Assembly: GCA_037013495.1 (NCBI GenBank)
Contig: CM072806.1
Span: 5,456,001 to 5,520,000, forward strand
Reading direction: 5' to 3'
DNA from: Hippophae tibetana
Taxonomy: Eukaryota > Streptophyta > Magnoliopsida > Rosales > Elaeagnaceae
Length of the DNA stretch: 64,000 nucleotides
This document shows, in pieces, positions 10,963-22,944 of this stretch. The notes under the pieces were generated by a model that saw only the letters and a program-made list of their open reading frames with translations, was not told the origin of the DNA and did not search any database. The position numbers and the translations under genes were made by a program. Positions within the stretch are counted from its first letter, which is position 1; the number at the start of each line of letters is the position of its first letter.

Positions 10963-13900
10963 ATGGATCAACAGAACCCCACTCCCTCCGCAATCACCAC
11001 CACACCACAACCTACTGAACCACAACAACTGTCGCAGTCACATTCACAACCTCAGTCGCAGGATTCACACCCTCGACCTCCGGCACAACCACTCTCAAAT
11101 CCTCAACCTTCGCCACCCTCTCAGTCTCAAATACAGTCACAGCCATTCTCGTCTCTTCCACATCCTTCTTCAACAATAGTAACCCCTTCCACCTCCACCC
11201 CACTCCCACCCTCTCCTAACCCTAACCCTAGCCCCTTGCCCTCCCAAAACCCTATCCCTAAACTCACTACACCTTTGCTATCCCACCAATCGCAACAGCA
11301 TCACCCCCAGGTTCTCCCTAGTCCTGCGCAGATTAGACCTACTTCTACGTTGGGCCGAACTTGGCACCCATCCCACATTCCTAGCTCTGCTGGATCGCCG
11401 TCGACTTCTTCACCACCGCCTCCCAGGGGTGGTATGGCCATTGGCCTGCCGACTCACCATCCTAGTCATACTCCGCAGCCTGCTCCTTTCTCTTCCTCCT
11501 ATGGCCAGCATGTTGGTGGGTTGGGACGTGGCAGTGTCAGTTTGCCCGAACCTATATCTTCTTCCAGTTCTTCACAGGTAAACCTTTAGCTGTTGTTGTG
11601 ATTCCTATATGGATTGTCTGTTTGTTAAAAAAAGGGAACACATTTTGAATATAATTTTAGTTATTGATGTGCTTTATTCTATAAGTCTGCATAAACCCTT
11701 TGCATGGTAGTCTGGTATATGACTTTCGCTTGCTGGAGTGGTTATTTCAAATTATCTATTTGATATAGTTTTCGTTCTATTTTCTATTTCATTTTTATTT
11801 TTTCAGAGAAGGTACGTTGAGTGATTTGATTATAGCTAGTTCGACTTTTAAGTATAGTTGCTGCTTTAGTGAGGTTGAGGTTATCTTGAATGCTTGTTTG
11901 TACAATAAATGTTGGCTTTCTGGAACATATAGTTGAGACCAACAATGCAAGGAGTGCAGGGAATGGGGATGTTGGGGTCGCTTGGTTCAAGTTCCCAAAT
12001 GCGACCAGGTGGGATTCCTATACACCATCAACAGAGACACACTCAATCTTCTCTTAGGCAGCCATCTACTCCAAATAACCAATCTCCTTCTTCCCAAGTA
12101 AGTACATTGTTAATTGGGGTTCTTTTAACTTTATTTATATATTGGCAACTTATTTTCATGTGAACATATTCATATTGCACAGTGGCTTTAGCAGTAATAA
12201 TTTAATTTAAGAAATGAATAGAACTTTTTCATGGAGACCCTACCAGGAAAATTTTGTCAAGAAACAAAATTCCGTTGTCATCAGCGAGGTGTTTTTTTTT
12301 TGGGTTAAGGGCTACTTTCATTTAGTATTGCATAGTGGTGCTTTAGTCCCTAACTTTTGAACTGGTGCACAATCAAGCCAAAATTTTAAATTGGACTTAT
12401 TGTGCACTTTTACGAGAGTTAATGATCTAATTGTTCACTAGTTCCAAAGTTAGGTAGGGACTAAAGCGACAGTTTACAAGATTCCCTAAATAATGCAACA
12501 TTGATATCTTGGGTCATTAACTGTGTTTTTTGCATTTGTTATGAAATGTTTTTATAGTTAGTCTTTAGATATCCATGTTGTTTGAACTAGCATTAGTAAC
12601 TGATTCCCTTAAAAGTGTCAACTTCCATAACAAATTTGTTTGGTGAATTATTTTCCTCAAAACAGAGTTTTCATGGGCATGGCCTTTCTAGAGTCTCTTC
12701 AGCAGGAACTCCTGCTGTTCCTTCACCAAGTACATCTCAGAGCATGCAGCCTCATAATCAGTCATGGTTGTCAACGGGATCGCAAGGAAAGCCTCCTTTA
12801 GCACCCCCTTCATATAGACAGCAGCTGAACTCACCATCAATTCAACAACAATCACATGTTCCGCAGCAGCAGATGTCTTCTATGCAGGTGCAGCAACCTT
12901 CCCCATCACATCAGACGCATGAGCGTTATGGGCAACAAGGTCTGCCATCAAGGGTTCCACAAACCTTATCCCATCAACAACAGATTACAAGGGTCCCAAA
13001 TTCGGTAAACCAGATGTCTTCTCCTGCAGTAGTACAACCTAACGCAGGCCAGTTGGGATCCCAGAATAAAATGGGTGCTGCAGAGTCTGAAGAACCTTGT
13101 AATAGGATTCTTAGCAAAAGAAGTATCCATGAGCTTGTCAGCCAAGTGAGTGGTGTCCTGTTTCTAGTACATATAACATATGTCTAATTTTCTATTTCCA
13201 AAAACTTACAAAATATGTTGGAGATTACCTAGTATCAATTGCCAAAGCTAATCTCAGATGAGATATGTGTATATATATATATGTTTGGATTTGGAAAAAT
13301 AATATTCAAAAAAATTAAGTAGTCCATTTACAGTCTTATTATTTGGTTTATTTTCAATCACTGTACTTTCTTCTATAGGTTTATTTGTGGCCAATCTTCA
13401 CCATTTGTCTGTCTTATCTGTGACCTTAAAAATTTTATATTTTTTTCAATGGCAATACCAAATCTCCAATCTTCACCATTTGTCTGTCTTAATAAACCAG
13501 ATGTTATTTTTATTTTTTTGTAGTCATTGATTGTTTTATTCCCCGTGCTCATCTCCCACATTTACTCCGCTTCTTGGTCAGATTGATCCATCTGAGAAGT
13601 TGGATCCAGAAGTAGAAGACATTTTAATGGATATTGCAGATGATTTTGTTGAATCAGTAAGTTTGATTTAGGAGTTTATATTTTAATTTTCTAACTCTCT
13701 ATGAAAAGTTCTGAGTGCTGAATAGTTTTCAGTATTTTGCTGCAGAATCAATCTGGTTTCAGTACAATCTAGTGTTTAAAGTAGTTGAATCATGAGATTG
13801 CACTTTAATTTTCTGGTACTCTATGAAAGGTTCTGAGTTCTGAATAGCTTTCAGCATTTTTTCTGCAGAACGAATCTGATTCAGTACCGAATTTAGTATC

Positions 13901-15206
13901 TTTTCCTGCAAAGATGTGTACCCAGTTTGAATCGAATTGATTTTCTTCCTAAGAGCAATTCCAATCTATTTCATTGGGTGGAAACTGGAATTTTTGTGAG
14001 CAATTTTCCATGTCATAATAGTTGAAAAATAAGGGAATTTCATAGATTTTATGAGGCATTATGAGATTATTTTGCTTTTCCATATAGGAGGAAATCTATT
14101 ATGTGCTAAAGGATAGTCTTTGGTTTGATTGAATCACTAGATACAAGATGCATTTTTAGCAGAGCAATTGGAAAGGCTCATGATCCAATTTTCAAAATCT
14201 CATTTTCTTAATTAGGCCTGTAGTTTCTTCATCTTATATTCCTGTTTTTATCTAGCCGAAAGTCAACCTAGGATATGATAAACTAGAACCCCTGTTATCC
14301 TTTTTCATCATTCACGGTACTCTTATTTCTTAATTGTATTCTTTGTAAAATGACAATTTTTCTTATTTTGATTAGATTACAACATTTGGTTGTTCATTAG
14401 CCAAACATCGAAAATCAACTACATTGGACGCTAAGGACATTCTTTTACCTCTTGGTTAGTTCCAAGGAAAAGTTCTATTTCTTTTCACACCATGCATAGT
14501 TAGGCTTAAATTCTCAACTTTTTCAATTGGTGCAGAAAAAAATTGGAACATAACTCTTCCTGGCTTTGGTGGTGATGAGATTAAGAGCTACAGAAAACCT
14601 GTAAGAACTGCCAATTACATGGTTCTTTTATATATGTATTGTTTTAAAGAGCAGTGGTTTGCATGTATGCGAAAATAAAAGTAACCTGTAGTCCATTGTT
14701 TTTTTCTCCGTTCTAGCATTTTTTTTTCTTCCCTAAAATTACTAATATATTGTTTTGCAGATCACAAATGATATTCACAAGGAGCGTCTTGCAGTTGTAA
14801 GTTTTGACTTGAGTGTCTCATCATTTCTTGATAATTCCTATGTGTGTTTGTATTGGAGTTCTCTTTTACGCGTGCATAGACGGGCAATGGTATAGGTGCT
14901 GCCTTTTTTTGGGTTTTGCTTTCTTGTTACCACAATATGCTGAAGTTTCAATTGCCAGATTGGAAATTGTCTTGTTATATAACCTTAGTACATGAGCACA
15001 AGCTTCTTGTCAAAAAAAGTATATGCACACAAGCATTACCAATTTTTTACTTCTCTTTTTGGCAGATAAAGAAGTCCATGTTAACAAATGACGGTGCAAA
15101 CATTAGGAGTTCCACAGGACAAGCCCCCACAAATGCAAAGAGTGGTCTGGTCAAGGCTCCTGTGAGTCTTATCGGCTCACCAAATGTAAAACATAGCTGC
15201 CACTGA
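10963..15206 (+). CDS. TAF12B: Transcription initiation factor TFIID subunit 12 (TAF12/TAF12b-like)
   Basis: Histone-fold subunit of the nuclear general transcription factor TFIID (TAF12 is also a SAGA subunit); it pairs with TAF4 in known complexes. Eight coding exons with consistent phases: 10963-11577, 11933-12097, 12666-13145, 13582-13656, 14376-14454, 14536-14600, 14761-14796, 15066-15206; 551 aa. Residues 1-410 are low-complexity Pro/Ser/Gln, typical of the long plant form. The histone fold spans about 412-478 ([43 protein letters not shown]). After it come LPGF, a short conserved stretch and a variable tail. The start is the ATG at 10963; a nearby ATG at 10931 is in another frame. The last exon is less certain: a donor-like GTGAGT at 15161 could allow another C-terminus. 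The plant orthologue type is that of EER4/CKH1 in Arabidopsis; the symbol rests on protein type only. Confidence 0.93.
12331..12473. mobile_element. Small MITE-like inverted repeat in TAF12 intron 2
   Basis: Left arm about 12337-12373 (GTGCTTTAGTCCCTAAC, then AACTGGTGCACAAT) is matched in reverse complement by 12431-12469 (ATTGTTCACTAGTTCC, then GGGACTAAAGCGAC). The arms are imperfect and enclose about 57 bases, so the RNA could fold into a long hairpin. No coding capacity. Looks like a short non-autonomous DNA transposon or fold-back element within the intron. Confidence 0.6.
13391..13491. repeat. 26-bp direct repeat in TAF12 intron 3
   Basis: The 26 bases beginning CCAATCTTCACCATTTGTCT at 13391-13416 recur exactly at 13466-13491, 75 bases later. 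Non-coding. Confidence 0.85.
13682..13897. repeat. Diverged ~122-bp duplication in TAF12 intron 4
   Basis: 13682-13773 and 13804-13897 are similar along most of their length (TTTAATTTTCT, CTCTATGAAA, GTTCTGAG, GAATAG, TTCAG, CTGCAGAA, TTCAGTAC in the same order), at an offset of about 122 bases. An old tandem duplication inside the intron. Confidence 0.75.
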
Positions 15207-17633
15207 CCTATGATGATAGTGATTTGGGCAGGAGAAATTCGCTCTGAAAACAGTAAGTTGACTTATTTGCCAAATTATGCATATTTCTAGAATGTAATCA
15301 ACACATCCATTCCTTAATTTTGTTGGCATGAGCAAAATTACTTTTCTTTTTTAAAACTTGAAATGCTGCTTTTAAATCGATCACTAAGATTGCATTTGAA
15401 GCTCTCTTGATTTTCAACCTTATAGTCATTTTCTAGTGACCCAGGGTGATATTGGCAAAGGGTTTAGCCACAATGGGAATGCCTGGTAGCAGATTGAAAA
15501 AGTAACAAAGCCTGAGTTAAGTCATAAACTAAATGGCCTGGGTTGGGGCAATGGAGATAATGGGACTCCGGAGGGACCGATGTCTCAAAGTCTGGGCTTA
15601 TTGGGGTGTAGAGTGTAAAGTCTTTTCCAAATCCCCTGAGAAAGGAACATTTTCATCAGACGATTTTCTTGCAGTTCTCCTTTTGTTTTAACTTTTTCGA
15701 AACAAATGAGTTCATACCAAAATTTTGTATATCATCAGAACCAGCTAAATTTTGTGGCCTAAACCATATTGAATATGCATGGTAAAAGACTAAATTCTTT
15801 CCTCACCTCAGGTTGCAGCAAAGCTGGATCATTTTGTGGTCGGTGCATATTTCATACAGCAAGGATTTTGAAAACGTCCATATTTTGGGCTTCTTGTACA
15901 TGGAGCGTTATAGGTATTAAAGCAAGTGCTAATTTTGATTCTTTGTAGTCATAAACTCTATCTATAGTTGTTGACGATCAAGTGCAGTACCAACTGTGAT
16001 GCTTGTATGGGTGATTTGATTTGATTTTTGCTTCCGTGAGTCATATTTTGTACAGGCTGCGTTTTGTAGAAGAAAAATGTAAAGCAGTGCTAGTAATCCG
16101 TGACTTGACATGATGGTGCACTTAGGAAATACTGGTTCACCTTGTTTGTAACCTAGTACAACTAATTGTGTCAAATGAGTAGCTTGGTTCAAATCATTTA
16201 AGATTGTTTAATGAGGTGATGAGTTGAAAAATTCCAACTTTTGAGCTCATTTAATAAAATTTGTTTGTCGAAAATCAATTCCTATAATGCCATTATGAAA
16301 AAAAAAACATAATTTGTGAGTTGTTTAGCTCGACTTATTTAAAAATAATTAAAGTTGAATTTATCACCCATCAAATAATTTAAATGTAGTAGTTGGGCTA
16401 TAACTCCTAAAGTGAGCTTGACCTTAAGTGGGTAATGTTAGCTCAACAATGAACTCATTTGACGCCTGTAAGTGACACCTTTTGATGCAAATGACTCAGG
16501 GCGAAGACATAGGAGTCTATGAATGCTAGAAATGGCTGTTACTTTGTATTTAATCTGGCGACAAAACAAATTAGTGTCGAGTGATTTCACCAGACTTCAT
16601 CCATTCATTCTATTAATTTTAAGTAACTCCACTGGTTCAGAATTTTTCTAAAGCCAAAATTTAGCCTTCAGAAAGTCTAATGTCTTGAACGGTATTTCAT
16701 CAGACTTAATCATAGCTGTGCATTGTCCATAGCAGAAAGAGAGGAAAGTCAAATATGCTTCTCATTTGATATTTTCTTCTGCCATTTCATATTCTCTGAT
16801 CAATTCTTTTGTATTTTTGCATTAAATTCAACTGTATTTTGGCTCTTCTATAATTGGCGTGTCTTTGTGTCTTAAAGAATATTCTCCCACATGTGGAAAC
16901 CTTTAAAGCATGGATGATTGAATCTTGCATTTCAAGCAATAGAGGAGGTCTTAGGCTTCTCGACTCTTGATGATGTTGATGGTGTAATCAATTTTGCTTC
17001 AATCATATAAGAAGCTATTCATATATATAATTGTTAAAAAAAACTAAAAATAACATTATTTATAATTTATAATTTTATATGTAGTTAATATATTTTTATT
17101 ATTATCTAAATAAGTCAAACTCTTCCTTTTATATTTAATTTTCGTTTAAATTTAATTAAGAATATTTAGATTCATTTAATTTTAAACATTATCTAATTAA
17201 ACTTATTTAATATGATTAATTTGTTATTTTAATTATAAGTTTTAAAAATATTATTTTATATAATTTTTCATTTTTTTTATGTATACGTTGTGCCATTTAA
17301 ATGATCAAGATATAAGTGGGGGATACAATAGAGCCTGTAATCTATTCTCACCACCTGGCTTGTAGAATTGCATTTAGATCACGTGTATTTGAGGTCTACT
17401 TTGATTATAATTACAAATTATAATTATATTCTTATATTACTTATCTATATTTTATATATTATTCACTTGAGATTTTTGATCTTGTCTCAAATTTAATGTT
17501 TACCATAAAAAATATGAAAAAGAAGAATAAAAATCAATTAGAGCATCTTAAAAAAATTTCTTCAAGTGAAGCCTATTTTTTAAGTTGAATCCAAATTTTC
17601 TCATCTCATTTGGTTTACCATTGTAACCCTATA
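15207..17633. other. 3' flank of TAF12 gene and intergenic DNA
   Basis: 15207 to roughly 16200 has the composition of transcribed 3' UTR or intron sequence, less AT-extreme than the surrounding spacer, and may include the TAF12 3' UTR. No further credible coding exon was found. From about 17030 the DNA becomes strongly AT-rich up to the retroelement. Confidence 0.45.
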
Positions 17634-17973
17634 TGATGCGGTGGTTGTCGGGTGCATTAGTGAATCATACTTTCGTATGTCTATTTTACATTTTATTCAT
17701 TGTTGTTTATCTTGTTTAGTGTCCTTTTTATTGTTTTAATTTATATAATTGATTTTAGCGTGTAATTCTAATAGCATGTGAAACCATTAGGAAGTGCTCG
17801 TGTTGTCTATAAGGCTCATGCATATGCACTATCATTAACACTTGAATTTTCTGATTGTTTTCCTTTTCAAAGCTCATTCTTTGATAATTTGTCAGAGTTC
17901 AATCATAGCATTGATCTCCATTTTGATATTGTAAAGTTAATTCCATTTTTTAAGTTGGTTCTTTGTGTCAACA
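17634..17973 (+). repeat. Candidate 5' LTR of the gypsy element
   Basis: Starts TGATGCGGTGG, ends TGTCAACA directly before the primer-binding site. GGGTGCATTAGTG and GTCTATTTTACATTTT are shared with the start of the proposed 3' LTR at 24187. The left boundary is inferred from that similarity only. Confidence 0.5.
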
Positions 17974-17974
17974 T

Positions 17975-17991
17975 TGGTGTTAGAGCTAGAG
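17975..17991 (+). other. Primer-binding site, initiator Met-tRNA type
   Basis: TGGTGTTAGAGCTAGAG is a two-base variant of the usual plant primer site TGGTATCAGAGC and sits directly after the LTR end. Confidence 0.65.
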
Positions 17992-18322
17992 TTTAATCTT
18001 CAACTTAGATGGAAACTTCAGACATCGACAACCAAGCTTTCGATGATGAGGTTAAAAATGGCTAATCTCGAAAGAATATACAAACAATGAATTGAAGAAG
18101 TGTTGTGAGACCTTTGATAATCTTTCTGACAAACCACAAGCCAAATCCAATCCAAACTGAGTGAAATTAAGAGGAATGTAAAACCCAGAGGGAAAGAGGT
18201 TCATCAAGACATTTATTCACACTAGTTGAACAATCACTTTACTTTCCACTCAAGATCCAACGCATTCCTTCATCTGATGGAGTTCATCTGGACTTTTGTT
18301 GTCTCTTTTGGAGAACATAAAA

Positions 18323-20116
18323 TGTGCAAGCATACACGGTCACAAGTAATAAAATTTGATAAGTAAGTTATCGTTTCCACGGAGATTTGTCACTACAGTT
18401 TGTTAAGTATTAAAATTATCTCTCTTTGATATTATCCAAAATGATCGTTAATTAGAAGACGTTAACTAAAAAGTTGTATAACAAAATAAAAGAAATCTAG
18501 GATTGTAGTTTTTCACCAAATTAATCAACTCTAATAATATTATTTTCTTTTGATTTATATTTTTTAGTACATTTAATTTGTAAACCGAAAACTTCTAATT
18601 TTATTCATACATCTCTTCCGAGCTCCGTATAAACACACCTCGTTAAATTAATTCACTATATTCCTATGATAATTAAATTCACCAAGATTCATTACGTTCT
18701 AAGTTCTCAAATGGCTACACATACAATTAGGGTATATTCATATCCTTCATCATACATGTCATTTTATTTATGAGTAATATACACAAAAATGTCTCTTCTA
18801 AGTTTATTTAAGTGTCACGAATCATTTGATAAAATTCGTAAATAATCAAAAGCATTAAGCACAAAATAGAATAAACAACTCAAACGTCTTATACATCGTT
18901 CAAAAATAATTAAAATAAAAACTTCATAAATTTAGATCAAATGCAACCCTAGAAAAATTAAATTACTTCATAAATTTAAAATAAAATTACAACAGATACA
19001 GAAAATGAGATGAAGAACAAAGAAAAATTAAATCATTTCATATCGTGAATATTTGGCACACGTAGAAAAAAATATATCTAAAATAATACATTTTTTTCTA
19101 GAAACGCGTAAAAAAATTGCATCGAAAATAAAATCGATGCGTATCGATATTCGATATCAAAAACATTATTTTAATTCACGCGTGAGACACAAAGTAGATG
19201 CGCCATTTCTGATTATTTTTTTAAATTCAAAGTGCATGCCACGTGTCAGCATCTGATTCACTGCAAAGATTAATACAGACACGTGACAACATTTCATTGG
19301 CTGAAGGAAACGATTGTACGTGATGTCGTTGCATGGGATAATGGCACGAGGGACGTGGGAGACAATGGCTGCAACGCAGGCGTGATCCTGCACTTTCGCG
19401 CCCATCGTAACATGCCACGTGTCAGAATATTATTGGTTGGAAGGAAAAATGTGACACGTGGCAGCTTGTGATTCATAGAATAACCAGGCGTACGTGGATC
19501 GACTGCACGGGAAAAGAGGCGTGCGAACGTGGGGGATAGCGGCTACAACGTGTGAAACATGTGGGTCCCACTCAGGCATCGAGTCGCGTGATAGAAAGAA
19601 ACTTGCACCCGCTCACGTTGGTCGGGTGTGATAGAGACGGACGCGTCATAACCATTTCTTCTCTGATCTGACGGTCCACGTTGTGCGCATGGTAGACTAC
19701 GCGTGGACTTTTTCTCTCCTGCGCGAAAATTAAATTTTAATTAATTGCATTTTCACCCACAAATTTAATTCAAATTATATTTTAAACTTTCTTTAATTAC
19801 AGTTAAGCCCTTTTCTAATTTAAATTAAATTTTTAAACTTTTAATAATTAAAATTAATCCCGATTTTAATTTAAATTATATTTTCAACTTTTATAAATTG
19901 CAATTAAGAACTCTATTATTTGAAATTATATTTGTGGACATAAATTTTTAATTAAGTACGGTTTCGATCAAATTATTGAATTTATTAAAAATTTATTTTT
20001 TAACACATAAAAGATAAATATTAATTTATTTAACTAAAATTAACCAAAAATGTCTAGAATATAACAATTATAATTAATAAAATAGATGAAAATAACTATA
20101 TAAAATACAGTTATCA
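18323..20116. mobile_element. Nested non-coding insertion (possible solo LTR) inside gypsy gag
   Basis: The gag start (18009-18320) and gag core (from about 20120) belong to one element but are separated by ~1.8 kb without coding sequence. The insert opens TGTGCAAGCATACACGG and closes near CAGTTATCA, so TG..CA ends are possible; I could not find a clear target duplication. It contains an internal GC-rich, G-box-rich island (19235-19720) unlike the AT-rich surroundings. A large solo LTR is the simplest guess. The exact ends are uncertain. Confidence 0.45.
19235..19600. promoter_or_regulatory. G-box island in two diverged tandem copies
   Basis: Perfect CACGTG palindromes at 19240, 19280, 19416 and 19455, as two pairs spaced 40 and 39 bases, the pairs 175-176 bases apart. 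Each copy opens with CATGCCACGTGTCAG (19235 and 19411). Later GGACGTGGGAGACAATGGCTGCAACG and its counterpart near 19527 also align. CACGTG is the core bound by plant bZIP and bHLH factors. Probably enhancer repeats of the U3 part of an LTR; transcriptional activity is inference. Confidence 0.6.
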
Positions 20117-20119
20117 ACT

Positions 20120-21000
20120 TTGATGAAGAATTTATACCATTCTATAATCAAAGTTACAAGGATAAAAGGTTTGATGATGGACCTCTGAATGGGTAAATAG
20201 AGGATTGATGAATAAGAAACAAATTCAACTCCTAGGCACTTAAAGAGACAAGATTATAGGCTCAAAATTGATATTTTTTCACTAGTCACTCATATATAGA
20301 AGAATTCATAGATTGTATAGTTGTTGTTGATAAGTTCTTTGACTATATAGATTTGCCTTAAGAGAAAAATTGGTAGCATATAAGCTTAAGGGAAATGCAT
20401 TTGCCCGATGGGATCATGTGAAAATTGAGAGGGAGATGATGGAAAAATCATCAATCATTTGTTAGGAAATAATGATGAAACTCATAGTGTAGCAGTTCTT
20501 ACCAACTGATTGTGACCAACTACTCTATCAGAGGTATCACTATTGTTAACAAGGGTAGAAGAATGTAAATGAATACATTATTCATGAGGCTAGCTTCAAG
20601 GTATGTCCAAGGCTTAAACTCACCTAGTAAAGAAAGGCTAGAGCTAAGCTAGACTCTATGGATGGTGTACCAAGCCAACAAGATGACTTTAAATGTAGAA
20701 AAGCAACTAGCTAGGCTAGAAAAACTAACACCTTTAAAACCTCTTTCAAACGTGACTCCGTACTAGATAAAGCCTACAATAGATTTCCCCAAGAGCCTAG
20801 CACTCTACATCCTACCTTAGAGACAATACCAGCTCCTAAAAATTCCATTCCCAAACCATCATTCAATAACCCACACTTAAACCTAACCTCAATGTTAATC
20901 CATCACCTATTAAATGCTTTAGGTGCTACAAGTAGGATCATCAATCTAATGCCCACAAAGATGCACTACAAACTTAGTTAATGAGTTTAGGTAATCTGAT
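20120..21000 (+). pseudogene. Gypsy gag core and zinc knuckle (broken)
   Basis: The retrotransposon gag domain is recognisable from FIDWIVVVDKFFDYIDLP (about 20289-20345) and LVAYKLKGNAFARWDHV (about 20370-20420). A zinc knuckle follows at 20915-20955: CFRCYK then a stop, DHQSN, with the last Cys missing. Several stops and frameshifts. Confidence 0.75.
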
Positions 21001-21119
21001 GATGAATTTGACCCATTGTATTTGAAGGAATTGAATAGAGTAGAACCAATTGAAAGGTACAAAGGTGACAAGGTTGTTAACTATATTATGTAGAAGTACT
21101 ACTATCCCCCCTAAACAAC

Positions 21120-21490
21120 CTTTGCTATCTCAAATGCATTCAATCTTCAAAACCATATGCATAGTCAAACAAAAAATATGTGATGTCATGATTGATAGTA
21201 AAAGCACATAAAATTGTCTCTAAATCCCTAGTTAAGAACTTAGGGTTAATTACCAGTCCTCACCCTTACCCTTAGAAAATAGTGTGGTTCATAAAAGGAA
21301 ATGAAGTCAGGGTACATAAGGTGTGCAATGTTATATTTTCTATTGGGAAATCCTACAAGGATGAGGTGTATTGTGATGTTGTAGAGATGGATGTTTGTCA
21401 AATCCTTTTGGGAAGACCTTTCCAATATGATGTGGATGTTGTTTACAAAGGTAGACAAAACATCATTGTTTTCACATGTAAATGTACAAA
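21120..21490 (+). pseudogene. Gypsy aspartic protease region (broken)
   Basis: Retropepsin-like region ending in the lineage-typical DVCQILLGRPFQYDVDVVYKG-like stretch. The active-site triplet DSG/DTG appears as DSK (GAT at 21193), so the protease would be dead. Stops interrupt it around 21210-21275. Confidence 0.7.
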
Positions 21491-21699
21491 AAAATGCTTG
21501 CTAAATAAAATGAAAAGGCACTTGGAAATTCCATTTCCAAACATAAAGTGCTCCTTATCCTAAGCCTAAACCATTTTGAGAATGATGTTAGAAATGCAAG
21601 GTTAGTCTTGGCTTTAGTCATAAAAAAGAAAAATCTCACTCCCCATGACATACCTAATGCCATTGAACAACTCTTAAAAGCTTACAGTGATATATCAAC

Positions 21700-22940
21700 T
21701 ACTAAATTACCTAATGGACTACCTCTATATAGAGAAATTCAGCACCAAATAAATTTTATCCCAAGGAGAAAACTGTCTAACTTATTACATTACAGAATGA
21801 ACCCTGAAATCATGAGTTATTATAGGAGGTAGTAGAAGACCTTTTAAGGAAAAAATTGGTCTAAGAGATCAAAACACAATGGCTGTCCCTACTTTGTTAG
21901 TGCCCAAAAAGGATAGAACATTAAGAATTTGTGTTGATAGTAAAGTTATCAACAAGATCATTGTAAAGTATATGTTCCTTATTCCCAAGATAAAGGACAT
22001 TCTTGATAAACTGCAAGGATCTATGGTCTCTTCAAGCTTGAAATTTGTAGTGGTTATCAACGAATTCGTATCAAGAAGAGGGATGAATGGAAATCATCAT
22101 TTAAGATTAGAGAAGGACTATATGATTGGCTTGTTCTGCCATTTATTTTGTGTGGTGTCCTTAGCACCTTTATGAGGTTGATGCACCAAGTTCTAAGACT
22201 TTTCAATGGAAATTATGTGGTTGTATACTTAATGACAAACTAGTCTATAGCAAGAACCATGAAGAGCACTTGGAGCACCTACAAGCTATTTCAAAGACAC
22301 TCTGCAAAAACAAGATTTTTAACAACCTCAAGAAATGTGAGTTGAGGACCACCAAACTCTTTTCCTTAGGTTATATAATTAGCTTTGATGAGATCTCTAT
22401 ATTTAATAAGAAGATTGAAGCTATACAACCTTGGCCAACCCCTAAATCAATTCAAGAAATCAAGAGTTTCTATAGCTTGGCTACCTCTTATAGGAGGTTT
22501 GTGAGAGACTTTAGCTCTATTGTAACCCTCATGACTTACTATCTTAAGAAGGGTCATTTTTGTTAGGGATAAAAGTAGTAGAACAATTTTATACTTATCA
22601 AACAAAAGTTATGTATAGCCCCAATACTCTCTTTGCTAGATTTTGACAAGATATTTGAAGATGAGATTGATGCCTCTATGGTGGGGATTAGAGCAGTGCT
22701 ATCACAATATGGTAAACCCATTGAGTTTTTCAGTGAAAAATTGAGTGAAGCATGGCAGAAATGGTTGACTTATGATTAGTAATTTTATGCATTGGTTAGG
22801 GCTCTTAAATACTATGAATATTACCTCATCTTTATGAAATTCATCCTTTATAGTGATCGTTCAACACTTAGGTGGATTAACTCCCAAATGGAACTCTCTT
22901 AAGTACCTAAATGTTGGGTTATTTACCTACAAAGATTTAC
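21700..22940 (+). pseudogene. Gypsy reverse transcriptase and RNase H (broken)
   Basis: Reverse transcriptase blocks in order: INFIPRRKLSNLLHYRMNPE, AVPTLLVPKKDRTLRICVDS, then the thumb region EEHLEHLQAISKTLCKNK and WPTPKSIQEIKSF. The catalytic YxDD block near 22222-22250 is destroyed by an indel. RNase H follows (about 22620-22930; FFSEKLSEAWQKW, then a Tyr-rich stretch ending in SDRSTLRWINSQ). Multiple stops and frameshifts. Confidence 0.85.
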
Positions 22941-22944
22941 TTAT

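Noticed and set aside
11012-11209. 65-codon minus-strand frame over TAF12 exon 1
   Set aside because: Shadow of the Pro/Ser/Gln-rich coding exon on the other strand.
17778-17996. 72-codon frame ahead of the gypsy gag
   Set aside because: Overlaps the proposed LTR and primer site; no motif.
19166-19476. Overlapping frames of 60-79 codons on both strands
   Set aside because: Arise from the GC-rich G-box island, where stops are rarer; none has a recognisable domain and the duplication explains the similarity between them.
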